From Calvatia gigantea (Eukaryota > Basidiomycota > Agaricomycetes > Agaricales > Lycoperdaceae), in the NCBI GenBank assembly GCA_025093985.1, contig JACAAK010000005.1, positions 744,001-808,000 on the forward strand: 64,000 bases of DNA, read 5' to 3'. Shown here piece after piece: positions 11,345 through 23,179 of the stretch (positions within the stretch are counted from its first letter, which is position 1; each line of letters opens with the position of its first letter). The notes under the pieces are model-generated. The model searched no databases and was not told the DNA's origin. It was given only the letters and a program-made list of their open reading frames with translations. The position numbers and the translations under genes are program-made.

Positions 11345-12665
11345 CAAACCATCATTATCACCATGTTAACGCGGACAACCTCCACGGTCCTCAGCCGGCG
11401 CACGAGCTCGCTGACTCTGCGCCTCAGAAGAAGACTCTCGGGCGTTCCACAGGCGTCCTCAGTCTCCATCAGTATACGTCAATGCAAAACCCCGTTTTCC
11501 CCTCGAAATTGTCGAAACGATATTTAGCTTTGTGCTCTCGTCTTGTCCTTGTGACTCCAAATCATCCATCATTCCATTGAGTTGCACTTCCAAAGCCTTC
11601 CGCGAAATTGCTCTGCGCCTGTATTATCGGGAACTGGTTGTGGACTCTCGGGCCCTGATAGGCAAGCTCTGGCTTTTCCTCTCCACTGAAAGCGAGAGAT
11701 GTGGAACCAATGCGTTCCGCTGGGTTAGGTATGCTGCTCATAACTTCCTAGAGCGCATATATCTGGCTTTCATTGATTCTGGCTTCGTCGAGATCTCTCT
11801 TTGCACCTTCGCATATAGTTAGCCCAAGAGCCGGTTTTCTAGAGTCATTCACCAATCTACGAACCCTCGAAGTTTGTTTCGCGGCAGAAGGGCCCAGCAC
11901 ACAGGACACCCTTGTTGACCTACTGTTGGACCCGTTCATCCACTCTGCTTCGGGTATTAACTTGACGAAACTCGCTTTCACGGGAATTCCACGCATCGAT
12001 GCTAAACTTTTGGCATATATCGCCAAGACCTTTCCTCAACTTACTACAATGGAGCTAACGTCTACAGAACGTGCCGATTTCGACTGCTGCTTACCCTGCT
12101 TGGAGGATAGCCTTCTTTCCACGAGGCACTCACCAATCCCCGACCATTACCTCACCGCGGAAAAACTTGCTGTTGACTGCCCACATCATATTGCTTTGAA
12201 CTTTACTGAAACACTTATGCTCTCTAGACTTCCTTTGCGGACGCCCTGGCACCTCTAGGAAGGCTTGAAAACCTATACTTGGGGATTTACCTTTCGGACG
12301 CCTGTATCTTTGAAAAACACATCGCTCACGCCGAAGACCCTCGCGGCGGAAGAGGAATACTAAATGACTTATCTTCGTGCCCGGCATGCGAGGGGTCCCT
12401 GAAGGAAAGCCAAGAGAGAGAACATGTCGCTGCAACAATTATTGCTAATGCTCTACCGAGTTTGATCATGGCTCGATGGGACACGCTGTTTGCGCCAGGG
12501 CTGCTCAGGAAATCGACGAAAAATGAAGGTGATAAGGATGGCTTTTACTTTCGGGACGATGGCGTTCCAGTGACGGATCTACGACCACCTTACACTTCTA
12601 CCTTCATTGTCGCCTCACGTGGGGGACAGAAATTCGTCCGCGTTGTGAATCCCACGGCATCCTAG
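11345..12665 (+). CDS. F-box protein with leucine-rich C-terminal region
   Basis: An F-box-like segment is visible as PRFPLEIVETIFSFVL, IPLSCTSKAFREIALRLYY, then an intron (about 11728-11824) to PRAGFLESFTNLRTLEVCF, followed by repeat-like leucine-rich sequence (INLTKLAFTGIPRIDAKLL, FPQLTTMELTSTERADFDC) and, after another frame change near 12230, LGRLENLYLGIYLSDACIF and a C-terminal TSTFIVASRGGQKFVRV. This is the agaricomycete F-box family again, different in sequence from the gene at 920-2383. The true start is unclear: the F-box frame itself has no nearby ATG, and an ATG at 11363 lies in another frame. It is likely functional but needs transcript evidence for the 5' exon and for the 12.2 kb junction. 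Confidence 0.55.
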
Positions 12666-13195
12666 TTTAAACTGCTTCAAGGACAAGGTGATAAAAGTCG
12701 AGCCGATAGGTCGACATATTGCTTATTTCTGCGTCCTTAGTCTTGAGATTCTGTTTCAAAATCATTGCACTGGAGTGTTGGCCTCGGACTCATGTTATTC
12801 GGATTATACCGAACTGACCTCACTGTGTCCAGATGGACTTCCATGTCGATCCCTTGTTTCGTTGTCCTAGCTCATTAAATCGCCGAATTCCCTGCAGACA
12901 CCAGTGTTTAAATGCCAATCCCCTGTTATTACACCTTGTTCCGTTGTAGCACTGATACAAATGCTTCTATTTTCGGTCGAGTTGTGGGTGGATGGGGGTC
13001 CTTGTTTTTCCTTGTTTTCATACGTCAAAGTTATGGTCACCAGTGACCCCACTTTGGGCGTATAAGCCAGCTCTTAGTAATTGAACTGACCACTGGCGAG
13101 CGTTGCAGAAGTGCTAGTGTGGGGTATGTAAGCAAGCCTTTATCTAAACCCCGAACTCCCAAGAGACCTAACACATTGGTACCTCGGCATAGTGG
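12666..13195. other. gene-poor spacer
   Basis: No gene recognised. Only short frames interrupted by stops. Confidence 0.4.
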
Positions 13196-13339
13196 ATCTT
13201 GTCCCGGCTGTGGCCCTTACTAACATACTCAGCTTTTGTTGAAGAGTCAAGGTTCTGGAGTAACTCCAAGTTTACAGATGTCCCAGGGAAAACTCTACCT
13301 CATCTGAAGGTAAACACGATATTGGGCGGTCTTATTTTT

Positions 13340-13600
13340 TTACTCCGGAAGGACAAGCTTGTTGTTGGATCCCATACCAATTATTTTCATCATCTCTTGG
13401 CCCGATACCAATCTTGATAACGGAAGCCCGTAACCGAAGCCAGCCATGGGAGCCTTGAAGTCACTCGCTTGAAAATCCTGATCTATCCCTTGCCCAGTCG
13501 TGTACATGTATGTCCAAATCAAAGGAATGGCACTCCGAGCGTCTCCCCAGTAATTAAATTTAGGGCTTGTACCCTTTGCACTGGTTATTCCCATGCAGGT
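13340..13600 (-). pseudogene. fragment of a pyruvate dehydrogenase kinase / branched-chain ketoacid dehydrogenase kinase gene
   Basis: The minus strand encodes ARSAIPLIWTYMYTTG, then IDQDFQASDFKAPMAGFGYG and LPLSRL. This is the ATP-lid and G2-box region of the mitochondrial PDK/BCKDK family (GHKL ATPase fold; the family has GFGYGLP in this place). After LPLSRL the frame degenerates: the expected tyrosine-alanine-arginine and glycine-rich tail is only partly visible in another frame (YRAKR) and then lost. No N-terminal domain or upstream exons of the kinase can be found within 1 kb. It is therefore an isolated remnant of a duplicated kinase gene. The wider region 13.1-15.4 kb has further unassigned broken frames. 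Confidence 0.7.
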
Positions 13601-15448
13601 ACATGCACGTTAAGCGCGTTGCCGAGGATAGCGAGGACCCAGGACCCACCTGTTCCCGTCGCGTCCGAAGTGGCATGTTGGCCTGCGCAAACCCCAGGGC
13701 GTTGGTTGCTCCCGGAGTTCAAGGGACCGTATTACGTGTTCAAGTAAGTCGGCTTTCTCCAAGGACACGGAGGCCTTCTCATTTCTATGAGAGGTCTGTT
13801 TCGGAGAGCGCTTTCCCCTCCTGCAACAATGTGAGAAATCCTACAAATTGCATGGCAGTACCTGCGTCCATTCGTGCCAACGTCCTGGAGCCCGCCCCTA
13901 AAATACAGCGTCTTTCGCTCAGCGCCACCCACCCGAATGGGGATCCGGGATCCCACTCTCTAACACTTTCACACCGTTCAAAGGCCTCGGAAACTAATCT
14001 GATCAAGTAACCAAATTAAACTCACACAAATGCCCTCCCCGCTGGTGTGCTTGCTCGCCATCAAATGATAATCGGGAGGGTGTGGCCACCACTCAAGCTC
14101 CTTGGGCGCAGATCGTTGCCCTCGATCCGGATTATTTGACAACTGACATTTGTGTGGAGTTACTTGATCACCCTCCCAAACCTGGAGGAAGACTCAGTCA
14201 GCAAACCGCCTTTTTGGCCGTTTGATCGCCGTCGCCCCCCTACTCGATGGGATAATCACTCGAGGAGAGCTGCGAACCTTGATTTGAAATTACTTTCCGG
14301 ATGCATAGAGCATTGCCATGCGCGAGTAGAAGGGGCTCTTGAAACTGGAATTTGTCCGGTCTGGGTTTCCTGGCGGCGAATACCGAGGTCACCTTCGCAG
14401 CTTCTCCATGTTCTTGTCACCTTCATCGTGGGGCCCTCGCTTTACCTCTCACCCATGACAGCTCTTCGGAGGATATCCGTGGTATTAGTAGTCTCCATAT
14501 CGCTCACGTCAAATCTTTAGCCCAGCAAGGCCGGTTTGACAATTTGGGAATTCGCTCCTTGCCCCAAACAGATTAATAGGGAATTCTCTTCACCACACTT
14601 AAGGTTTTAATTTTCGACCGTTGCGGTAGGATGCAGCAATTTACCATGAAGAGCTTGCATGACCTTTACGGACTTGCCATGGGCGGTGAATCTCGAGAAG
14701 TCCCTCGGCGGCCACCTCCGTGACAAAGAAGGTCTAATTTTCAATTCGACTCTCGCACCGAGGAGATAGTAGGACATGCAGTAGGTGTCGAGCAGGACGT
14801 TTCGCCAAGGTGGAAGTTCAGATCATTCAGGTCACAGGGAGCCACCGAGCAGTGCACTGGTTGTGGACCGTGATGAACTGTGGGGAGGTAGTGAAACGCG
14901 TTTGAAAAGGATGGCCTTGCAAATAATAGTGTAACCATGAGACGAGAAATGTGCTATGATACTTAATTGTACAGCAAACAGCATAATAAAAACCACTGGT
15001 TTCCGCAAAGATCGCATCCAGGGCTGGGACCAGCATCACGAGTGACGGACTACAAAATCGTGCGTCGGCTGTCGGAGCGAGCGGGCAATCCCTTCCTAGG
15101 TCACAACCTTAGAAGGCTCCTACGATAGGACCTTTGCCCATCCGTAAGGAAGGTGAGGACCAACCTCCAGGTCCTGCGCGAGCCGTTCTTCTCTTGAATT
15201 CGGTGATAGCGCGCAATACAAATCTGGGCTACCAAGACATGGGATAGAGTTTTCCAAGAAGGGATATGGAAAGATCCCCGTCGACGGAGCCATTCAATAT
15301 ACCGCGCACTGGATTGTTCGGCATTGTGCGTTTTATTCCTCCTAGCTGCCGATGATGGAAGATCGCTCCCAGGACTCCGAGGTGTAAGGGAGGCCGTATG
15401 GGAACCACTTAGTGTTGTCGTGGTTTGAAAGTGTTCTGGAAAGGTCTG
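13601..15448. other. decayed region without a supported gene
   Basis: Frames such as 14152-14520 (+) are open by chance or are remnants. I recognise no domain. The downstream flank of the KAT14-like gene begins at about 15448. Confidence 0.35.
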
Positions 15449-16999
15449 TCATTGACGAAGTCGTAATCTGAAGACGTTTTTCGATGCCCGGGAGGCTGGG
15501 TCCAGATAATCATCGTAAAATCCAACGATAAACTCCTCCGCTTTAAACCCGAATTGATTATACAACAACTAGAGGATACTGGGTTTAGAGGGAGGAAGGC
15601 CAAAATCAGACAACTTACCATCGCCGAGTTGTTAGCCGAGACATGCAAAGTGATGTCTCTCTGAGGGTTCATTTTGATTATATGAAACAGCATGGTCCTA
15701 AAGGAAACAAAGCATGTGAACGCCGAGTTCGAAGCAAGCATCCTGTCAGAAAATAAACCTTGCTATCTGAGCCTTATCCCAGCCAGCTTTCACGGCAAGG
15801 TAGGTTATGTAAGTCTCCTGGGGTGAGCTCAAGATTGCCACGCCTACGACGAGCTTCTTGTAACACGCGACGACGGTACAGCGCTCAGGAGAATACTCCA
15901 GAGAGTCGCTGACTGATCGGAACGTGAGCAACACAGACCAAAGGCGGGAAGCATCACATATTCACCATCTATCCCCGTCCAGAAGTTGCGCTGTAACAAA
16001 TCATGAATCTGATCCAGGTGACATCCCTGAAGAGTGCAGTATGTTATTGGTGCAAGAGATTCTATTGGCTGTGGTCGTTCAGGGCTGTTGGATTCCGTAA
16101 CTTCTGTTAATCTGGGTACATGGTTCCAAAAGCATGAAATTTTCGTACTGTGCCAGACTGTAATGGTCCCGGATATCTCTCAGGAGTCTCACCCAAGGAG
16201 CGACTGTTTCCCAATCGACGGCAATCATAGCCGGGTGATGTAGATCCCCTGGTACCTTGGCAGCGAGATAAAAGCGAGTTTTCAAATGGGGTTGTCGTGA
16301 TATCCTGGAGGAGGTGCAGTACTTGTGGTTTAGGCTCTGGTTTGTCCAGCACCGGCTGTATTTTGTGCAAGGTATTCTGTGACGCCACAATAGTCCTGGG
16401 GGAAACATGGGCCCGGCATCTTTCCTAAAAATTCCCGAGAGCATTCAATTAAAATGCAATTGATGTGTCAAGAAGGAGCGCTCTGACCTGCGACAACTTC
16501 AGCTTCCGTAGAAGGATACTATGTGCGGGACTATGCGCACTTTCGCCATCCTTAGAAAGGAGAGACGATACTTCGGCTCGTGTAAGAGGCCTGAGGTAAG
16601 AGCCCTGTTGATATCTCTTCAGGTCTTCCTCATGGAAGCAATATATGATGCTAGATCACCTCATCATTACATTCTGATTCTTTTTCTTGTAGCGAAAACC
16701 TAGTTTGCAAGAAATCTGGTAGGAAGCTTTCCATAATTTCATCAAATGCGAAATCATCGTCAGTATGAATATTTGGGGAAACGGGATACAGCAATGGGTC
16801 CAGGGAAAGAGTAGGAGCGGGGTCTCTTGGTTCTATGTGTGTTTTCCTCTTTTTCTGATTGGTGCTTTTTTTCTATTGAGTAAGGTTCGGCAGGTGCTCC
16901 ATCGTCAAGTCATTCGTTTTCTGACGAACAGCTCACCTTGAGCTTTCGGCGCTTCCGGACTTGTACTGACACACCCGAGTCAGATTCATGGGAAGGCAT
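15449..16999 (-). CDS. GNAT acetyltransferase resembling KAT14 (CSRP2BP)
   Basis: Minus strand, start at 16999 (MPSHESDSGVSVQVRKRRK), stop 15449, about eight exons. The N-terminal half is basic and disordered. The C-terminal GNAT domain is rebuilt by phase: QRNFWTGIDVSDSLEY, VVACYKKLVVGVAILS, ETYITYLAVKAGWDKAQIA, RTMLFHIIKMNPQRDITLHV, SANNSAMLLYNQFGFKAEEF, FYDDYLD. The order FFWPGID, a YKK-V-V-G strand, an arginine/glutamine-type acetyl-CoA loop, DITLHVSANN and LLYQKFGFK is that of metazoan KAT14, the scaffold/acetyltransferase of the ATAC complex. The canonical acetyl-CoA loop (R-x-x-G-x-A/G) reads WDKAQIA, a variant. Role in chromatin or transcription is inferred from the family. The mid-protein intron near 16150-16260 is the least certain junction. 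Confidence 0.7.
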
Positions 17000-17283
17000 C
17001 GTGTAATGTCGCTGTTGTTAAGTGAGACAATACACTTTTGGCGTAGCGGCAGGCAGAAGATGAAATTGGGGGCAAGCTGTCGTGGGAACTTACATTGATT
17101 AAAATCTCTCTGACAGAAATTTGAGTGTGAAAGTCTGGCAAATATAATTACATAGTAAACATACTGCTAACAAGAACTCAAAGAACCAAAGTAGGCAGTA
17201 AAAAGCTGTAAGAGAAAAATAAACCTGACCAGAGATGGCCCAAGATGCTGATGAATCCTGAAGGAGGCAAACTCGCCAGAAAG

Positions 17284-19411
17284 CTAACTACCTCGTCCAC
17301 GGACTACAAGACCTGCCTCCCAAGACCCCACCGTCCATCCGTCCTTGACAAGCACGTTTTTGACTTGCTGGTTTCAGAACTCCCACTTTATTGGCCGAGT
17401 GAGAACCTTTTCCAGTTATAATCTTTAGTGGTTGGCCTTGATAGAGACGATCACGCATTAGTCCCAGATAGGACGAGCGAAAGGTGGGCAGAGTGAGCAA
17501 GTAAGTAGACGAAACGAGATATATGAAGACGTACTTGGCGAAGACTGGAAATCTTGAAGAATTTCTTTCACTATGATTATTGCCTCGGAAACTGTGGTTC
17601 CGTGAAGGTCGACTTCGTCGTATTTTCCCGTCGAGGACCTTAAAGACGGTGTGTCAGTGAAATACGATACAAACCTAGGGTGTACAAATAAGGTCACTGA
17701 CCTCTTTGAATGAACTGTGATACGTGCATTCTCCAGTGCCTCTCGTTTCGCCATTTCTTGGAACTCTCGTGCCTCACATAACCCGTCAATTGCAAGTTTC
17801 AATACATAGAGCTTGGCCAACCTTTTCGGCATAATAAAACGCAATCTCCCCTCCCCGTGATTTCTTATCTCCCCGCTGCCACATCTTAGCAGCTTGTCTC
17901 AAACACTCTTCTTGCCTGCGTCGGTGTCCATTAATCCTACTCTGGGAAGCGGATAGCTCGCCGACATCGCCTTTGCCCCCTTTGCCGTAACCGTTTCCGC
18001 TTCCCTTGAATTTGGACCCGTTTACACCACGAGCGTATGCTGGTATACTTTCGGCTAAAGGATGTGGCGCGTTATCAAAGGTTTTGCGTATGGGAACGGT
18101 CTGCCATTCATATTGGTCAGGTTTGCCACCCCGGCTCGTACCTGTGGTCGGGGATGTCGGGGCTGGCGGTTTGAGGGGCATTTTCGGTGTGGGAGGAGAT
18201 AATGGAGGAAGGGATTGTCGATTTCCGGATACATTGAACCTGGTGGTCGGAGAAATTGGAGATTGTGGTGATGGCGAGAGGTGGTAGATGCCCAATTCCC
18301 ATTTACCTGAGGAAGAATCGGCATTGAGCTCCCGGAGGAGCTTGACAATATCAATTACGTCGTCACCACGCCCTCGTGTTGCGCGGATGCATAGTTCGAT
18401 CTCATATACGAGACGTGAATGCTGTTCCGAGTCGAGGTATTCGTATTCAGGGAGGAGAATATCGAGCAGGGTGAAGAAGGTTTCAGAGTCGCGATGGGAA
18501 GTATCTGCATTACCCAGATCTTCCAGAGCTGCGCAAAGGGCAAGATACGGCGTCTCGTAACTGGGATTATGCAAGTAGGACTGGAAGAAAGAAGGAGGAT
18601 GAGGGTAGAGATAGCTTGCAACATGGGTTGCTATTGAAGAAACCTGAGTCCAGAGGTTGGGTAAAGGTATTTTGCGTGTAGAATTAGATTTCTTGTTTTG
18701 CGGTTGGACGTGGTTTTGTTGCCGAATGTCATTAAGCGCGATCTTTGTTACGCGTCCTTGCTTTCGTTTCTTCAAGGATGGCTGGTGTGTTTTCCTAGTT
18801 TTGGGTGAAGCAACTTCCCATTCGACGTCTTCCTCTTTGAAAACACTGTCATCGTCTTCCAAAGCATCTAATCCTCGTTCCTCCAACTCGCGAATAGACT
18901 CTGCGGACAAAACCCCCGCAACAATGTCCCACATGTCCATGATATTCCTATCCCTTTCTGCTTCCTTCAGGGCTTCCTTCAGTGTGCGGGCGGGTACATC
19001 TGGAAGTGCAGCCTGAAGAAAACCCAGAGGAGAGCTGAAGGAGTGATCTGAAGATCCAGAAGATGATTGGGAGCTCAAAGAAGTACCCTCTGTGGTACCG
19101 CTGAAACCAAGGTTATGAGAGCTAATAGTATCCTCTGTCGGAGAGGTTAGGCTGAGTTCTGAGAACTCAGAGAGTTGTGCCTCATCCGCATGGGTAGCCA
19201 GTTCTCGAAGAGTATGGCGGAGGTCTTCGATCTGTTGCGTTGAGGGTGGTAAAGGTTTTCCATCATTATCAGATTCAATTTCAGCCAGTAATACTGCTAA
19301 AAGAGATGAATCTAACGGTGGGCAGAACTCTGTCTGTGGGGGCAGGATCATTGCACGGCACAAGTCAATTTGATGAAGCTGTACCTTAAGTGTTTCAAAG
19401 AGCATGGACAT
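17284..19411 (-). CDS. DUF1771 + Smr domain protein (Cue2/N4BP2-like), one-base frameshift near the C-terminus
   Basis: Exons 19411-17822, 17772-17702, 17638-17535 and 17436-17284. The N-terminal ~450 residues are mostly disordered with a helical CUE-like stretch (GFLQAALPDVPARTLKEALK ... MDMWDIVAGVL). DUF1771 follows (AAKMWQRGDKKSRGGEIAFYYAEK, shown here only in part as GDKKSRGGEIAFYYAEK, then AREFQEMAKREALENAR) and then an Smr domain with VDLHGTTVSEAI and the GKGSHSANKVG loop. This layout is that of Smr proteins linked to no-go mRNA decay such as yeast Cue2, which cleaves mRNA at collided ribosomes. One extra base near 17365 splits the last Smr segment: before it KPA, after it VKNVLVKDGW, then GSWEAGLVVRGRG in a different frame. 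Corrected length about 638 residues. Confidence 0.8.
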
Positions 19412-19847
19412 AGTGGTAAAATGTATATAATCCGCGTAAATTTATCAGAGTACGACAGAGGGTCAGATTTTGCGAGGTATAGACTGAGGGCTTGTGGATT
19501 GACAAGAGGAAGTGAAAAGACTGGGGTCAACACACAGCAGACTAATAATGCCTGCTAAGATGTTCACCAATTTAATCAATGCACGTGACCGCTTTACACG
19601 TTGTGTCTGGCTGATTGCTCGCTCCCCGCAGCTCACAAGCATTGACACCCTCAACGCATACCGACATCCCGTAACCCTGACGGCTGCTATCGCAGGTTTT
19701 GTACACTAGAAGATGTTGTTCTACGCATCTGTGTTAGCCTTTATCCTCTTGTTTGCATCTGGTGTGTTTGCCTTCTCACAGGGTTTAGTCATTTAATACA
19801 CGCCTGCTCACGTTGTTGAGACCCCAGCATCGTATCGCTACCGCGAG

Positions 19848-20261
19848 ATGATCCTCCCGCACGTTCCGGAACGTGTTCGGTCTCTGTTTCCTAGGCTGCG
19901 CCATTACACCCCTCTTTCAACCTTCTCCCAGCAAGCCAATGCCGGGCTCAGCTCATCTGCATTCGACATTGAAGCCAACATCCGGGATGGTGATTCCAGG
20001 GCTGGTTTAGACGAACAGGGCACACAAGAAGTGCTTGAGATTATGCGCAGGGAGCGCGTCAAGTACGTTTGGGACCTCTTCTCTGGACCGTCGTATTGAC
20101 AGCCTCCTTAGCTTTGATCAAGCAAGGTTGATTCGTCATAACCGCATTCTTGCCAGGAACGGCATTGATCCTTCTGGTTCGCTGAACGTCTTTCACGAAG
20201 CTCAATCACTAATACGCTTCTAGGCATGCCCTTGGACTCGAAAGCAGTTACACGACTGTAA
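19848..20261 (+). CDS. small conserved protein of unknown function (108 aa)
   Basis: Three exons (19848-20062, 20103-20176, 20224-20261) with clean GT-AG borders and consistent phases. The protein begins MILPHVPERVRSLFPRLRHY, contains STFSQQANAGLSSSAFDIEA and EVLEIMRRERV, and ends in RNGIDPSGMPLDSKAVTRL. No domain can be named. The charged, compact C-terminus and tight exon structure indicate a real gene; I believe similar short proteins occur in other agaricomycetes but cannot check here. It is not predicted to be secreted or membrane-bound. Confidence 0.65.
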
Positions 20262-23179
20262 ATCTCATCTATTCGAGAGAGCTCTTCCTAAACTCGGCTG
20301 CTCCACTCTTTGATCACTCATATGTCATTCCTTTGTTCCCATCGTCTCTCATTCTAATCTTCGTTAGCGTTATTCTGTGCTGTTAACCGGAATTTCATTT
20401 TGTATAGGATGTCAGTGAAATATCTGAGTCCACTGCTATGCCAGAATACTCCTCGTCAGTTGCCCCCATGAAGTTCCCAAGTTCTCCGCAGCTGTGAGAG
20501 CCGTATGTCATGCTTTGATGTCCACGCCAGACGATGGTGACTTCCCTGTGTCAGGCAAGGAGCGAAGCCAAGTACGACCCAAGGGAAGAGCCCCTCGTCC
20601 TCTTTACGTGCGCATCGGTTTAGCTCATCTGTTTTGGGGGAAGCCAATGAGCCGCATTATAAATACATCCTCCAGCTATTTTTTCTCAACTTGACAACGA
20701 AAGGGTCGTGAGCCAATCTGTAGAACCGACCTTCGGCGGGACTGTCCGTGACAAACACCATTAAGGAGACAGAACGCTTCGCGAGTACCCTTCGAAGCAC
20801 GCACCGTTACTGTTCCTTGCCATGATCCCTTTTCATCCGACGTCGGAAGCAGCTTTTCTTGTCCGTCCAAGTGAACTACCCGGGTTCAATGCGGCCTAGC
20901 TCTTCTTCTTTGGCACTTGGAAAAAAGGGACAACGAACGCGGATACTGTCGGGGTGGAAATTTTATGAAACTTCTTATATATTTAATATTAAGGAACACT
21001 TTAATCCTCGTGCCTTGAGGGTCGTTAGATGATAGACTACCCCCGTTCAACAAACCAGATCATCGCGATGAACCTGCACAAGTGGATCGGACAGGATATG
21101 TCCTAAGTATGCACAACGTATGGAGAAAGTTCTCTTGATTTGACTGTGATTTGTGTGATCGGTCAGGTCGTGACCGGCGTGGAGGCTTCTTTCCGCCCTC
21201 CTCCGTCGTGCTGCCTTAGATGGGACCGAAGCCCATCGTAACACTTCGGAGTGACAGGCAATTTGCGAAAATTTGATAACAGCTGACCGTCCGGGTGATT
21301 ACCAACAACGTTCGTAGTATCAAACGAAAAATTCACATCCAGATATAGACAAAAGTTTTGGGTTCCCGGTCGCCTACAAGGCTACCTAATTGGTAATTGT
21401 GGAAATAAGGGTGGTAGAAGGCCTGAAGACGCTCCTCTTTCTTGCGATCGGGCATATGTACTCGACCGATCTCGCATCGGGGACAATCCGTTATTGACTA
21501 GGATTTAAAGGACGGGAGGCTGACAATAACTCGCGAATGGCCTTCCCCTCTCCTTGTTTGTCCTCATCAACACATCGTAGGTCCGTTCCACTCCAAATGG
21601 ATCAAGGCTGCACATGGATGATCGCAGCAAGTCATCGACAGGTGCCTCTGGGTTTCCAGGCAATGTGTCATGTTGACCATTTGAATCGGACGACTTCCTA
21701 GATGTGCCCTCCCTTCTGCTCTGCTCTGATTCCGGAATTATCTCCTTAAGCTGGTGGGTGGGTGAAGGTGGTTTCGTAATTGTGAAGGATTATTGCACCT
21801 TTTTGGGTACGTTTCTATTTAAAACTCACGAGCTCGAATCGTTCAGTTTCGCCTCATCTTAAGACCGGGGCCTGAATTATCTGACATGCGGCCGATGAAA
21901 ACTTGCAGGGTTATTTGCGGACTATCTGCGGACCTTCATCGCACAGGTAATCAATTTTTGGATGGGCGTGTCGTGTATTCCTCGTGAAAATGATGGGTTG
22001 CATTTTTCTACCGGACTTGATAAATTTCTCTCAGACAGGTGAGCAGTGACAAAACATGACTCAAGAACGGTGGTTTGGGCGCCACACATATCCCCATCGT
22101 ATTGGTGTGGGATAAGTACTGGTGTCAGGTGGCTCAAAACTCGAAACGCAATACCACAGAATCTTGATGGGATGGGGTTTCGCGACTGGGTTGATCACCG
22201 GAAACGTGTCTAGCCATTTGTCAGTAACCATCCATCTGCTTGACATTTTGAGTGCGCTAAGCGTCCGCCTTAGCCGATAGGTGTTCTGGAAGATACTCCA
22301 ATGACTTTGAACTCCTTTGTGACCGAGAGCATCTGCCCTCCATTGTCCTTGATCGAAGTTACCGAAATACAAATTCAATACTTAAGGCGATATTTCGGAT
22401 GTCCCCATTTCCTGGACCAAGCATAGTAAATATAAGGACATTTTGATGATCCCGCAAGGGTTACAGTCCATCGGATGAGGTTAATTTGGAATGAGCTTGA
22501 ACGTCACCTCTGTCCCACCTAGCACCAACAAATTCATCTGTATCCCGTCACCACGCCCGGAGTTATTCATGCTCACCAGATAGATTGTTACGACTAGTGC
22601 ATAGTGCAGACATTCCGACGTATGATACCAATTCACTGACGGAAGATACCCGTGTTTAGCAGTTGAACCAGTCAGTCATGGCAGATGACCAACGTCGGGG
22701 TACCCCGAGGTTACTTATCTCCCTCGGATATCTGACCACTAGATGATTACCCTAACTGCGTATGGACGGCGCGAAATTCTCAATTTGGCCACCTCCCTCA
22801 CAAGGCCCCTAGGTTCCCAGATGTCAAGGCTATCGGTCCATAATGCCTGTAGTCGCGGATTCCTGATTTTCACTGAGAACGTCGGCCTGGCTCAAGGTCA
22901 AATTAACAATCATCTTCAATGCCTTTTGTCCCCCAATTTTGTGCCCGACCGAGAGATATCCAGGCTTCAAGTGCAGTGGCAGTGTCGAAGATGGGCCATT
23001 GCAAGCAGAACCAAACAAAGAGCACTGACGTCTTTGCTTACCAAATGCGAATGGTATCCACTGTTGAATTCAACTGACATCGGCGTCCACACGACATCAT
23101 AACACGAAAACATCATCAAAAGCGACGGCCACGTTGACCTGAGCAATATCACTTCCATTTCTCCTTTCTGCCAGCTAGT
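20262..23179. other. gene-poor region, 2.9 kb
   Basis: I see no supported gene on either strand. Open stretches such as 22743-23102 (+) have no recognisable domain. The last ~200 bases are probably the promoter and leader of the gene at 23180. Confidence 0.4.
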
